Shown: one piece after another, positions 1 to 6,336 of the stretch
How the letters are laid out: the number at the start of each line of letters is the position of its first letter
Numbering within the stretch: position 1 is the stretch's first letter
Assembly: GCA_003542385.1 (NCBI GenBank)
Contig: DPKT01000349.1
Span: 1 to 20,142 of the forward strand
DNA from: Desulfomicrobium sp.
Lineage (GTDB): Bacteria; Desulfobacterota; Desulfovibrionia; Desulfovibrionales; Desulfomicrobiaceae
Direction: 5' to 3'
DNA: 20,142 nucleotides
Notes under the pieces: generated by a model
Told to the model about the DNA's origin: nothing
Databases searched by the model: none
The model's input: the letters and a program-made list of their open reading frames with translations, nothing else
Translations under genes and position numbers: made by a program

Positions 1-1095
1 TTCGAGATCCTGCTCATCGCCTCCTACTGCCTGGCCCTGCACGGCCAAGGCCCCCAGCGCACGCGAAACGCCCTGCGCTACGTGGTCCTGAACCTTGTCG
101 GGTCCAGCCTCTTTCTCGTCGCTCTCGGCGTCGTCTACGGGGTCTGCGGGACCCTGAACATGGCCGATCTGGCCCTCAAGGCGGCAGGCAGCACCCCGGA
201 CCAGGCTCCACTGCTGCAGGCCGCGGCCCTGCTGCTTCTGACCGTGTTCGGCCTCAAATCCGCGCTGCTTCCCCTGTTTTTGTGGCTGCCCGGGCTCTAC
301 GCCGCGGTGCTGCCGTCCGTAGCCGCCCTGTTCGCCATCATGACCAAGGTCGGGGTGTACGCAATCCTGCGCACCCAGTCCCTGATCTTCACGACCCATG
401 GTCCCCTGGCCCAAAGCGCGGCCCTGCTCCTGCCCCTGGCCTTGGCCACCCTGGCGGCGGGGGCCCTGTGCGCGCTGGGCAGCAGGGGCCTGCGGGAGCT
501 TCTGGCCTGGCTGGTCATCGTCTCCGTGGGCACCCTGCTGGCGGGCATCGGCCTGTGGAACGAGGCCGGAATCAGCGCGAGCCTCTATTACCTGCCGCAC
601 TCCACCCTGGTCTCGGCCGGGCTCTTCCTGCTAGCCGACCACCTCACGCGCCAGCGCGGCATCGCGGCAGACCACCTCAAACCGGGACCGCCCTTGTCCC
701 AGCCGGATCTGCTTGGGACCCTTTTCCTGCTCGGGGCCATGGCCTCGGCGGGGCTGCCGCCCCTGTCCGGGTTCGTGGGCAAGGTGCTGCTCCTGCAAGC
801 GGCCGACCCGACCCACGCTCCCTGGCTGTGGACCGCCGTGCTGGGCGGCAGCCTCCTGTGCCTGATCGCCTTGGGCCGCTGCGGGAGCGTGCTGTTCTGG
901 AAGACCGAGGGCGTGCCCGTTTCCGGAACCACCGTGTCCTGGCCGCGACTCGCGCCCGCCGCGGCCCTGATCCTGTCCGGGGCAGCCCTGGCCGTCCTAG
1001 CCGGTCCCCTGACCGCCTACACCGACGCCGCCGCCGCGCAGATCCTGTCCCCCGGCAACTACATCGAAGCCGTTCTCGGCGGAGTGAACCCATGA
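1..1095 (+). CDS. mrpD: Mrp-type Na+/H+ antiporter subunit D (5' end outside the window)
   Basis: Proton-translocating membrane subunit of the multi-subunit Mrp (Mnh/Sha) cation/proton antiporter, related to the NuoL/M/N subunits of complex I. The reading frame is open from base 1, so the start lies upstream. The visible 364 residues are almost wholly hydrophobic, with about ten membrane segments. They include a TLNMADLA stretch and a GLKSALLPLFLWLPGLY block typical of the antiporter-like fold; the lysine in GLKSA is probably one of the conserved proton-path residues. MrpD proteins are normally near 490-500 residues, so roughly 130 are missing. Its TGA stop overlaps the mrpE ATG in an ATGA, which supports an ordinary D-E-F-G operon. 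MrpA and MrpD are homologous, but the E-F-G genes that follow make D the better call. Confidence 0.88.
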   Translation, partial: FEILLIASYCLALHGQGPQRTRNALRYVVLNLVGSSLFLVALGVVYGVCGTLNMADLALKAAGSTPDQAPLLQAAALLLLTVFGLKSALLPLFLWLPGLYAAVLPSVAALFAIMTKVGVYAILRTQSLIFTTHGPLAQSAALLLPLALATLAAGALCALGSRGLRELLAWLVIVSVGTLLAGIGLWNEAGISASLYYLPHSTLVSAGLFLLADHLTRQRGIAADHLKPGPPLSQPDLLGTLFLLGAMASAGLPPLSGFVGKVLLLQAADPTHAPWLWTAVLGGSLLCLIALGRCGSVLFWKTEGVPVSGTTVSWPRLAPAAALILSGAALAVLAGPLTAYTDAAAAQILSPGNYIEAVLGGVNP

Positions 1096-1580
1096 ACCGC
1101 CTCGTGCCGCAACCCATGTTCAGCCTTTTCCTTTGGCTGGTCTGGCTTCTGCTCGTCAACGCCCTGGATCCCGGACACGTGGTCCTGGGGGCCTTTCTGG
1201 CCCTGGCCCTGCCCCTCTTCACGGCCAGATTCTGGCCCGACCAGCCCTGCATGGGCCGGCCCCTGATCCTCCTGGCCTATCTGGGCGTATTCCTGTGGGA
1301 CATCGTCGTGGCCAACCTGACCGTGGCCCGCCTCATCCTCGGGCCAGTGGGGCGGCTGCGCCCGGCCTTCGTCACCATTCCCCTGGACCTGAAGAACGAT
1401 TTCGCCATCACCGTGCTGGCCCACTCCATCTCCCTGACCCCGGGCACGGTGTCCGCCATGGTCTCGGAGGACCGGCTCAGCCTGCTCGTGCATGTCCTGG
1501 ACCTGGACGACGAGGCCCTGCTCGTGCAGCGCATCAAAAAGCGCTATGAAGCCCCCCTGAAGGAGATATTCCCATGTTGA
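1092..1580 (+). CDS. mrpE: Mrp antiporter subunit E
   Basis: Small membrane subunit of the Mrp Na+/H+ antiporter, 162 residues, the usual size for MrpE. The N-terminal half has two to three membrane helices (about residues 8-25, 28-42 and 58-80). A soluble C-terminal domain follows, with the family-typical order: a helix entering VVANLTVARLIL, then a proline-rich turn, then a stretch reading LAHSISLTPGTVS and an LLVHVLDLDD segment. The ATG overlaps the mrpD stop by four bases. The end overlaps mrpF by seven bases. MrpE is needed for full antiporter assembly in characterised systems and is not itself a transporter. A longer reading of this frame extends upstream into mrpD, but that part is out of frame with a real gene and is ignored. 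Confidence 0.9.
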   Translation: MNRLVPQPMFSLFLWLVWLLLVNALDPGHVVLGAFLALALPLFTARFWPDQPCMGRPLILLAYLGVFLWDIVVANLTVARLILGPVGRLRPAFVTIPLDLKNDFAITVLAHSISLTPGTVSAMVSEDRLSLLVHVLDLDDEALLVQRIKKRYEAPLKEIFPC

Positions 1581-1843
1581 GCGTCACCGTGCTCATCGCC
1601 TTTTTCTGCATCGCCACAGCTCTGGCCTTCAATTTCTGGCGGCTCTTCGCCGGGCCCAGCCTGCCGGACCGCATCCTGGCCCTGGACACCATGGCCATCA
1701 ACACTATCGCCCTGCTGGTCCTCCTGGGCATCCACCAGAACCTGACCGAATTCTTCGAGGCGGCCCTGCTCATCGCCATGATGGGCTTCATCGGAACCGT
1801 GGCCCTGTGCAAGTACCTGCTGCGCGGGGACATCATCGAATAG
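1574..1843 (+). CDS. mrpF: Mrp antiporter subunit F
   Basis: Tiny three-helix membrane subunit of the Mrp Na+/H+ antiporter, 89 residues, which matches the family length. Diagnostic features are the AGPSLPDRILALDTMAIN segment (around residues 26-43) in the first cytoplasmic loop and the FFEAALLIAMMGFIGTVALCKYL helix near the C-terminus. A strong ribosome site (AAGGAGAT, 1560-1567) lies inside the end of mrpE. The ATG at 1574 overlaps the mrpE stop by seven bases, so translation of the two is probably coupled. Confidence 0.92.
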   Translation: MLSVTVLIAFFCIATALAFNFWRLFAGPSLPDRILALDTMAINTIALLVLLGIHQNLTEFFEAALLIAMMGFIGTVALCKYLLRGDIIE

Positions 1844-1853
1844 GAGCCGGTCC

Positions 1854-2198
1854 ATGCCCGAAATCCTGATCGAAGCCGTCATCTCCTTTTTCCTGCTTCT
1901 CGGCGGGGCATTCGCCCTCATCGGGTCCATCGGGCTGGCCCGCCTACCCGACCTGTTCACCCGCCTGCACGGGCCGACCAAGGCCACCACCCTGGGAGTC
2001 GGCGGCATTCTCGTCGCCTCGGCCCTGCACTTCAGCACCGGCGGGCGAACCTTGAGCCTGCACGAACTGCTCGTAACCCTCTTCCTCTTCGCCACCGCCC
2101 CGGTCAGCGCGTACCTCATCGCCCGCGCCGCGCTGCATCTGCGCGCACCGTCCGATCCGGACAAACAGCGCCTTGACCGGACCGGGGCGGAAGAATAG
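1854..2198 (+). CDS. mrpG: Mrp antiporter subunit G
   Basis: Last subunit of the Mrp Na+/H+ antiporter, 114 residues with three membrane helices (about residues 5-28, 44-62 and 68-93). The block GLARLPDLFTRLHGPTKATTLG (about residues 28-49) is the classic MrpG/PhaG signature. The charged C-terminal tail should be cytoplasmic. The gene starts ten bases after mrpF with a GGAG ribosome site. It ends the antiporter operon as seen here; upp follows after 65 bases with no obvious terminator between, so upp may be partly co-transcribed. Confidence 0.92.
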   Translation: MPEILIEAVISFFLLLGGAFALIGSIGLARLPDLFTRLHGPTKATTLGVGGILVASALHFSTGGRTLSLHELLVTLFLFATAPVSAYLIARAALHLRAPSDPDKQRLDRTGAEE

Positions 2199-2263
2199 GA
2201 AGGGCAACAAAAATCAGGCAATCTGGGCAGCAATCCACTAGCACAGATCAAGGAGACATTCTC

Positions 2264-2890
2264 ATGGCAGTTTACGTGGCGGAACACCCCCTGATCAGGC
2301 ACAAGCTCGGCCTCATGCGCAAGCACGACATCAGCACCAAGAATTTTCGGGAGCTCGCCTCGGAAATCGCCAGACTGCTGACCTACGAAGCCACCAAGGA
2401 CCTGGAGACGGAAAAGAAGACCACCCAGGGATGGGCCGGCCCGGTGGAGGTCGACGTCATCAAGGGCAAGAAGATCACGGTGGTGCCGATTCTGCGCGCA
2501 GGGCTCGGCATGCAGGACGGCGTGCTGGATCTGGTTCCCGGGGCCAAGGTCAGCGTGGTCGGCTTCTACCGCAACGAGGAGACCCTGCAGCCCGTGGAGT
2601 ACTACGTAAAGCTGGCCAAGAACATCAACAAGCGCATGGCCATCATCCTCGACCCCATGCTGGCCACTGGCGGGACCCTCGACGCCACCATCCGCTGCCT
2701 GAAGAACGCCGGCTGCACGAGCATCCGGGGCCTGTTCCTGGTGGCCGCCCCCGAGGGCCTCAAGCGCATCACGGAAGCCCATCCCGACGTGGACATCTAT
2801 GTCGCGGCCGTTGACGAGCGCCTGAACGAAAACGGCTATATCCTGCCCGGTCTCGGCGATGCCGGGGACAAGATTTTCGGCACGAAGTGA
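2264..2890 (+). CDS. upp: Uracil phosphoribosyltransferase
   Basis: Cytosolic pyrimidine salvage enzyme that makes UMP and pyrophosphate from uracil and PRPP. The 208 residues match the family length. The PRPP-binding loop is visible as DPMLATGGT at residues 130-138. The conserved VPILRAGLGM lies at residues 74-83. The uracil-recognition tail YILPGLGDAGDKIFGT occupies residues 192-207. A clear AAGGAG ribosome site precedes the ATG. It lies 65 bases after mrpG and is followed by a strong hairpin terminator. No pyrimidine-sensing leader (for example a PyrR site) is apparent in the short upstream gap. Confidence 0.96.
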   Translation: MAVYVAEHPLIRHKLGLMRKHDISTKNFRELASEIARLLTYEATKDLETEKKTTQGWAGPVEVDVIKGKKITVVPILRAGLGMQDGVLDLVPGAKVSVVGFYRNEETLQPVEYYVKLAKNINKRMAIILDPMLATGGTLDATIRCLKNAGCTSIRGLFLVAAPEGLKRITEAHPDVDIYVAAVDERLNENGYILPGLGDAGDKIFGTK

Positions 2891-2924
2891 TTTTCGGGCG
2901 AAGCGCCCTGACGAATACCGATAC

Positions 2925-2966
2925 AACGAGATACGCCCGGTCACATGGCCGGGCGTTTCTCGTTTT
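2925..2966. terminator. Bidirectional terminator between convergent upp and hisA
   Basis: Two 16-base arms (2925-2940 and 2949-2964) pair with a single mismatch around an 8-base loop. The GC-rich core is ACGCCCGG/CCGGGCGT, flanked by AACGAGA/TCTCGTT. The right arm runs into T-rich sequence ending at 2966, suited to ending the upp transcript. The opposite strand also has several Ts after the hairpin, so it probably ends the hisA transcript too. The position between two converging genes fits this role. Confidence 0.85.
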
Positions 2967-2982
2967 CCATGGCGCAATGTAT

Positions 2983-3714
2983 TCAGGCCTGTGCGGCGAG
3001 CCAGTCCAGGGCGGCTTTCAGGTCGAGACTGCCGGCGTAGATGGCCTTGCCGGTGACGATGCCGGCCAGCCCCTTCTCGCGCAGAGGGAAGACGGCCTGC
3101 ACGTCCTCCAGGGTGGAGATGCCGCCGGCGATGAGCACAGGCAGCCTTGTCATGCCGAGCAGGGCTTCGAGGGCCGGGATGTTCACCCCGGACTGCATGC
3201 CGTCGCGGCTGATGTCGGTGTAGATGAAGAACGACGCGCCTGCGGCCTCCAGTTCCGGGACCACGTCGGCCACGGTCTTGCCCGCGTCCTCGACCCAGCC
3301 CTTGGTTTTCAGGCTGCCGTCGCGGGCGTCGAGGGAGACGCCGATGCGACCGGGAAAGGCCGCGCACAGTTCGCGGAACAGGGGCGGGTCCTCAAGGGCC
3401 ACGGTGCCGATGATGAGGCGCTCCACGCCGGCTTCGAGATACTTCGCCGCGACGTCGACGCTGCGGATGCCACCGCCGAGCTGCACCGGAACGGACACGC
3501 CGGAGCACAGTTCGCGGATCAGGTCCATGTTGCGCGGGACGCCGCTGAAGGCCCCGTCCAGATCGATGACGTGCAGCCACCGGGCCCCGACCGCCACCCA
3601 CTGGCGGGCCATGGCCGCCGGGTCGTCGGAAAAGACCGTGACCTGATCCTCAACGCCCTGCCTCAGGCGGACGCACTTGCCGTCCTTGATGTCGACTGCC
3701 GGAAAGATGTTCAT
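2983..3714 (-). CDS. hisA: Phosphoribosyl-formimino-AICAR phosphate isomerase (HisA)
   Basis: Histidine biosynthesis enzyme that isomerises ProFAR to PRFAR through an Amadori rearrangement; soluble TIM barrel. The 243 residues fit the family. The first barrel strand reads FPAVDIKDGKCVRL, with catalytic Asp8. The second catalytic aspartate is Asp129 in SLDARDG. Phosphate-binding loops appear as QLGGGIRS (about 78-85) and IAGGIST near the C-terminus. YTDISRDGM (about 165-173) is strongly typical of HisA and separates it from HisF. The ATG at 3714 overlaps the stop of the upstream lipoprotein gene (ATGA). A longer frame running to 3777 lies inside that gene and is not the start. HisF, its usual partner downstream in the pathway, is not in this window. 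Confidence 0.96.
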   Translation of the reverse strand: MNIFPAVDIKDGKCVRLRQGVEDQVTVFSDDPAAMARQWVAVGARWLHVIDLDGAFSGVPRNMDLIRELCSGVSVPVQLGGGIRSVDVAAKYLEAGVERLIIGTVALEDPPLFRELCAAFPGRIGVSLDARDGSLKTKGWVEDAGKTVADVVPELEAAGASFFIYTDISRDGMQSGVNIPALEALLGMTRLPVLIAGGISTLEDVQAVFPLREKGLAGIVTGKAIYAGSLDLKAALDWLAAQA

Positions 3715-4334
3715 AACCCAAGCGCCTTCGTACCTTCTTCGATTGCTTCCGCCGCGATTTCCAGCGGTGTGACCCAACGTCCCTTGCGCTTCACGAAGCG
3801 CCTGCCCTGGAGCAGATTCTCAGCCAGCCCCTTCTGCTCCTCCTCGAAATGATACCGTCTCAACTCCCCGCTGGCCGTGGCGATCAGGTAAAGGTCCACG
3901 GTCAGGCTGGCCGGACGGGTCACGCCCCACTCGCCGCCTTCACGCTCCTGCCAACGCGTGACGAAGGGCACGAGCAGATAGTCGGCCTTCATGCATTTTC
4001 CGACTTCCTTCCAGTATTCGACGGACTCGAAGCGTTGCCGCTCCTTGTTTGCCGTCACGATCTCCTCGCACTGCCGGACCATGGCCTGGTTCATGACCAC
4101 GCGCCCGGGGGCCTTGGTCAGGGCGGAAAGCAGCTGCTCGTCTATGGCGTCCATGGATTCGGGCGCAATGACGGACGGCTCGTCGGGAAGGACCCCGGCC
4201 ATGAGTTCCCAGTCGTTTTCGGGATGGACGAAGTGCGCCACGGCCAGAGTCGCCGAAGTCGGCACGGCCTGCCACTGCGTCGGCTTGGCGCAGGCGGCGC
4301 AGAGTAGAACGAGTGCCACAAGATAGTATTTCAT
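3711..4334 (-). CDS. Putative outer-membrane or periplasmic lipoprotein of unknown function
   Basis: I do not recognise this 207-residue protein. The N-terminus has a short hydrophobic signal (MKYYLVALVLL) and a lipobox-like LCAAC with the likely lipidated Cys15. The cysteine at the -3 position is unusual for a lipobox, so lipidation is probable but not certain. The rest is soluble with mixed helix and strand. A run around YLLVPFVTRWQERE, followed by alternating polar and hydrophobic residues (SLTVDLYLIATASGELRRYHF), resembles the beta-rich part of small envelope lipoproteins. The C-terminal part is basic and then helical. Both ends overlap neighbours by four bases (ATGA with hisB upstream and hisA downstream), so it is translationally tied to histidine genes. 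Nothing in the sequence suggests a histidine-pathway role. Confidence 0.75.
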   Translation of the reverse strand: MKYYLVALVLLCAACAKPTQWQAVPTSATLAVAHFVHPENDWELMAGVLPDEPSVIAPESMDAIDEQLLSALTKAPGRVVMNQAMVRQCEEIVTANKERQRFESVEYWKEVGKCMKADYLLVPFVTRWQEREGGEWGVTRPASLTVDLYLIATASGELRRYHFEEEQKGLAENLLQGRRFVKRKGRWVTPLEIAAEAIEEGTKALGL

Positions 4335-4921
4335 GCGTCAAGACCTCCCTTGGTGCTGAGCACATCCTCGCGCTCCAGCCGCATCGCCTGCCGCAGGGCC
4401 AGCCCCAGGCCCTTGAAGACCGATTCGAGCAGGTGGTGTCCGTTCTGGCCGTAGAACATGCGGACGTGCAGGTTCATGCCCGCCTTGGAGGAGAGCGATT
4501 TCAGGAACTCCCTCCACAGATCCTTTTCCTGTCCGGCGATGATGGCGGGCAACACGGCCTCCTCATACACCAGATACGCGCGGCCGGAAAGGTCGAGACA
4601 CACTTCGGTCAGCGATTCGTCCATGGGCACCTTGGCGCACCCCACGCGGGCGATGCCCTTGCGTTCCCCCAGGGCCGAACTGATGGCGCTCCCCAGGCAC
4701 AGGCCGATGTCCTCCAGCGAATGGTGGGCGTCGATGTGCATGTCGCCTTCGCAGGAAATTTCGAGATCGAAGCCGGCCCAGTGGCCCATCAGATCGAGCA
4801 TGTGGTCCGCAAAGCCGAACCCGGTGCGGATGCGGCATGCCCCGGTCCCGTCGATGTTCACGGCCACGGAGATCTTCGTCTCACGGGTTTCGCGGTCCAT
4901 TCTTCCTGTACGAGCGTTCAT
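4331..4921 (-). CDS. hisB: Imidazoleglycerol-phosphate dehydratase
   Basis: Dehydrates imidazole glycerol phosphate to imidazole acetol phosphate in histidine biosynthesis; a manganese enzyme acting as a 24-mer. The 196 residues match the monofunctional form, without the HAD phosphatase domain fused in E. coli HisB. Metal-binding motifs are DHMLD (39-43) and DAHHSLED (64-71), with the C-terminal repeat unit QNGHHLLESVFKGLG supplying the second histidine/glutamate set. Substitutions in the first motif (FADHMLDLMGHWAG, where many homologues read FFDHML followed by RHGG) look tolerable. The start at 4921 is supported by an AAGGAGT ribosome site. A terminator-like hairpin ends about 20 bases before the start. 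The stop overlaps the next gene by four bases. Confidence 0.95.
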   Translation of the reverse strand: MNARTGRMDRETRETKISVAVNIDGTGACRIRTGFGFADHMLDLMGHWAGFDLEISCEGDMHIDAHHSLEDIGLCLGSAISSALGERKGIARVGCAKVPMDESLTEVCLDLSGRAYLVYEEAVLPAIIAGQEKDLWREFLKSLSSKAGMNLHVRMFYGQNGHHLLESVFKGLGLALRQAMRLEREDVLSTKGGLDA

Positions 4922-4941
4922 GACGACTCCTTGTCAAAGCA

Positions 4942-4969
4942 AACGGGCAGGTCCTGGGGCCTGCCCGTT
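4942..4969 (-). terminator. Intrinsic terminator or attenuator-like hairpin between tatC and hisB
   Basis: Perfect 10-base arms AACGGGCAGG and CCTGCCCGTT surround an 8-base loop. Read on the minus strand, the hairpin is followed by GTTTGCTTTG, a modest U-rich tail. It sits 11 bases after the tatC stop and about 20 bases before the hisB ATG. It could end the tat transcript, or it could limit read-through into hisB. No histidine-rich leader peptide is visible in the short gap. Confidence 0.7.
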
Positions 4970-4980
4970 CTCCTTGCTGC

Positions 4981-5982
4981 TTACGATGCGGCGACCTCCG
5001 CCTCGGGTTCCTTGGGTTTCTTGCCGAAGATGTAGGCCACCCAGATGCCTATCTCATAGAGGACGCACAGGGGGCCGGCCATGAGACACTGCGAAACCAC
5101 GTCCGGCGGGGTGAGGATGGCCGCGACGACGAAATTCCCGAGAATGGCGAATTTCCTGTACTTCCGCAGGGTCTTGTGCGTGACGATGCCCATGACCGAA
5201 AGGAAGAACATGAACAGCGGCAGCTCGAAAATGAACCCGAAGGCGAAGAGCATGCTGGTTGAAAAGCTGAAGTACTCTTTGACCGACGGCATGGGCTTAA
5301 TGAATTCCGTGGCATACCCGAGAAAAAACTGGAAGCCGTACGGAAAGACGACGTAATACCCGAACAGCGCGCCGAGCACGAAACACAAGGCCGAAAAGAA
5401 GGCGACGGGAATCATGTACTTGCGCTCGCCTTCGTAGAGGCCGGGCGCAATGAACATCCAGAGCTGGTAGAAGATGTAGGGGCTGGCGACGAACACGCCG
5501 GCAATGGCCGCGACTTTCAGGTGCGTGAAGAAGGCCTCGGGCAGCCCGGTGTAGATGAGCGCCCCGCCCGTGGGCTGGAGCAGATCCATCAGGGGCTTCA
5601 TGAGCAGCTCAAAGAGCTGCTCGGCAAAACCGTAACAGACCAGAAAGCCCACGAAGGCGCCGATGATGCACCGCACCAGACGAATGCGCAATTCGTTCAG
5701 GTGCTCGGTGAAGGTCATCTCGTGGACTTCCTCCTTGCCGCCTTCGGCGGGCTCGTCCGATGGCTGGACAGGGGCGTCCGAAGCGAGTTCGGGACTGCCC
5801 CCCTCCTTCTCGGCGGGCACATTCTCTTCGGCCTCCGGCGACTCCGGGGCGGAATCGGGACCGGAGTCTCCGTCGACGGCAACGTCTTCGGGCCGTGGTT
5901 CGGCCACCGGCACAGTCTCTTCGGACCCGGCCTCGTCCGAGGCCGGCAGATCGTCCCGTTCCGTGGTCCGCTCCTCGCTCAT
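4981..5982 (-). CDS. tatC: Sec-independent protein translocase TatC, with a long acidic N-terminal extension
   Basis: Core receptor of the twin-arginine pathway, which exports folded proteins (in sulfate reducers many redox enzymes) across the inner membrane. The TatC fold begins at about residue 89 with MTFTEHLNELRIRL; Glu97 and Arg99 correspond to the conserved signal-binding residues. Six membrane helices follow, with the APGLYEGERKY loop carrying another conserved acidic residue. The first 88 residues are an extra acidic, proline- and alanine-rich, probably disordered segment. The full start at 5982 overlaps the tatB stop by four bases, which favours it. However, residue 89 is also an ATG (5716-5718) preceded by GGAGG at 5730-5734, so a shorter canonical product is possible. 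Typical TatC is about 240-260 residues; this one is 333. Confidence 0.94.
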   Translation of the reverse strand: MSEERTTERDDLPASDEAGSEETVPVAEPRPEDVAVDGDSGPDSAPESPEAEENVPAEKEGGSPELASDAPVQPSDEPAEGGKEEVHEMTFTEHLNELRIRLVRCIIGAFVGFLVCYGFAEQLFELLMKPLMDLLQPTGGALIYTGLPEAFFTHLKVAAIAGVFVASPYIFYQLWMFIAPGLYEGERKYMIPVAFFSALCFVLGALFGYYVVFPYGFQFFLGYATEFIKPMPSVKEYFSFSTSMLFAFGFIFELPLFMFFLSVMGIVTHKTLRKYRKFAILGNFVVAAILTPPDVVSQCLMAGPLCVLYEIGIWVAYIFGKKPKEPEAEVAAS

Positions 5983-6302
5983 GCCTTGTCCTTATCCGGC
6001 CCCACGGCCGGAACTTCGGCCTGGTCCTTGACGGGCGCCGCGTCCTTCTGAGCGGCCGCAGGAGCAGCCTGCGACGCATCCGTCTCGGGGAAGAGCTCTT
6101 TCTTGGCCTGCTCGGTGCGGGCCTTCTGGTCGGCCTGTTCGGCCTCCATTTCGATGGTCCGCTTCACGTCGGTGCTGACGCGGCGGAATTCGCCGAGGGC
6201 CTTGCCCAACGACTTGGCCATTTCGGGGAGCTTGGCCGGGCCGATGACGATCAGCGCGACGATGAGAATGACGATGAGTTCCGTGGAACCGATTCCAAAC
6301 AT
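5979..6302 (-). CDS. tatB: Twin-arginine translocase subunit TatB (TatA/B family)
   Basis: Single-span Tat subunit that joins TatC to recognise twin-arginine signal peptides. The 107 residues begin MFGIGSTELIVILIVALIVIGPAKLP. The short membrane helix (about 7-20) is followed by the Gly-Pro hinge at 21-22, then an amphipathic helix (about 24-45), then a charged, Ala/Lys/Asp-rich tail. The MFxIG start, the GPxxLPE hinge and the length point to TatB. The LGKALGEFRR part recalls TatA, and organisms with a single TatA/B gene use one protein for both jobs. No second tatA is in this window. A GGAGA ribosome site precedes the ATG. The TGA overlaps the tatC ATG by four bases. Confidence 0.87.
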   Translation of the reverse strand: MFGIGSTELIVILIVALIVIGPAKLPEMAKSLGKALGEFRRVSTDVKRTIEMEAEQADQKARTEQAKKELFPETDASQAAPAAAQKDAAPVKDQAEVPAVGPDKDKA

Positions 6303-6336
6303 AAGCGCGTCTCCGGAAAAGGATTGTTGCGGTCGG

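Noticed and set aside
282..1091. Upstream extension of the mrpE frame inside mrpD
   Set aside because: The extension is Arg/Pro/Gly-rich and out of frame with the clear MrpD sequence. MrpE homology begins only at 1092.
2890..2914. A small GGGCG-AAG-CGCCC hairpin just after the upp stop
   Set aside because: The stem is only five bases and no T tract follows. The much longer hairpin at 2925-2966 accounts for termination.
1544..3367. A 607-codon open frame on the minus strand across mrpF, mrpG, upp and part of hisA
   Set aside because: It runs antisense to well-recognised genes and out of frame with hisA. Its product is low-complexity Arg/Gly/His sequence, as expected from GC-rich shadow frames.
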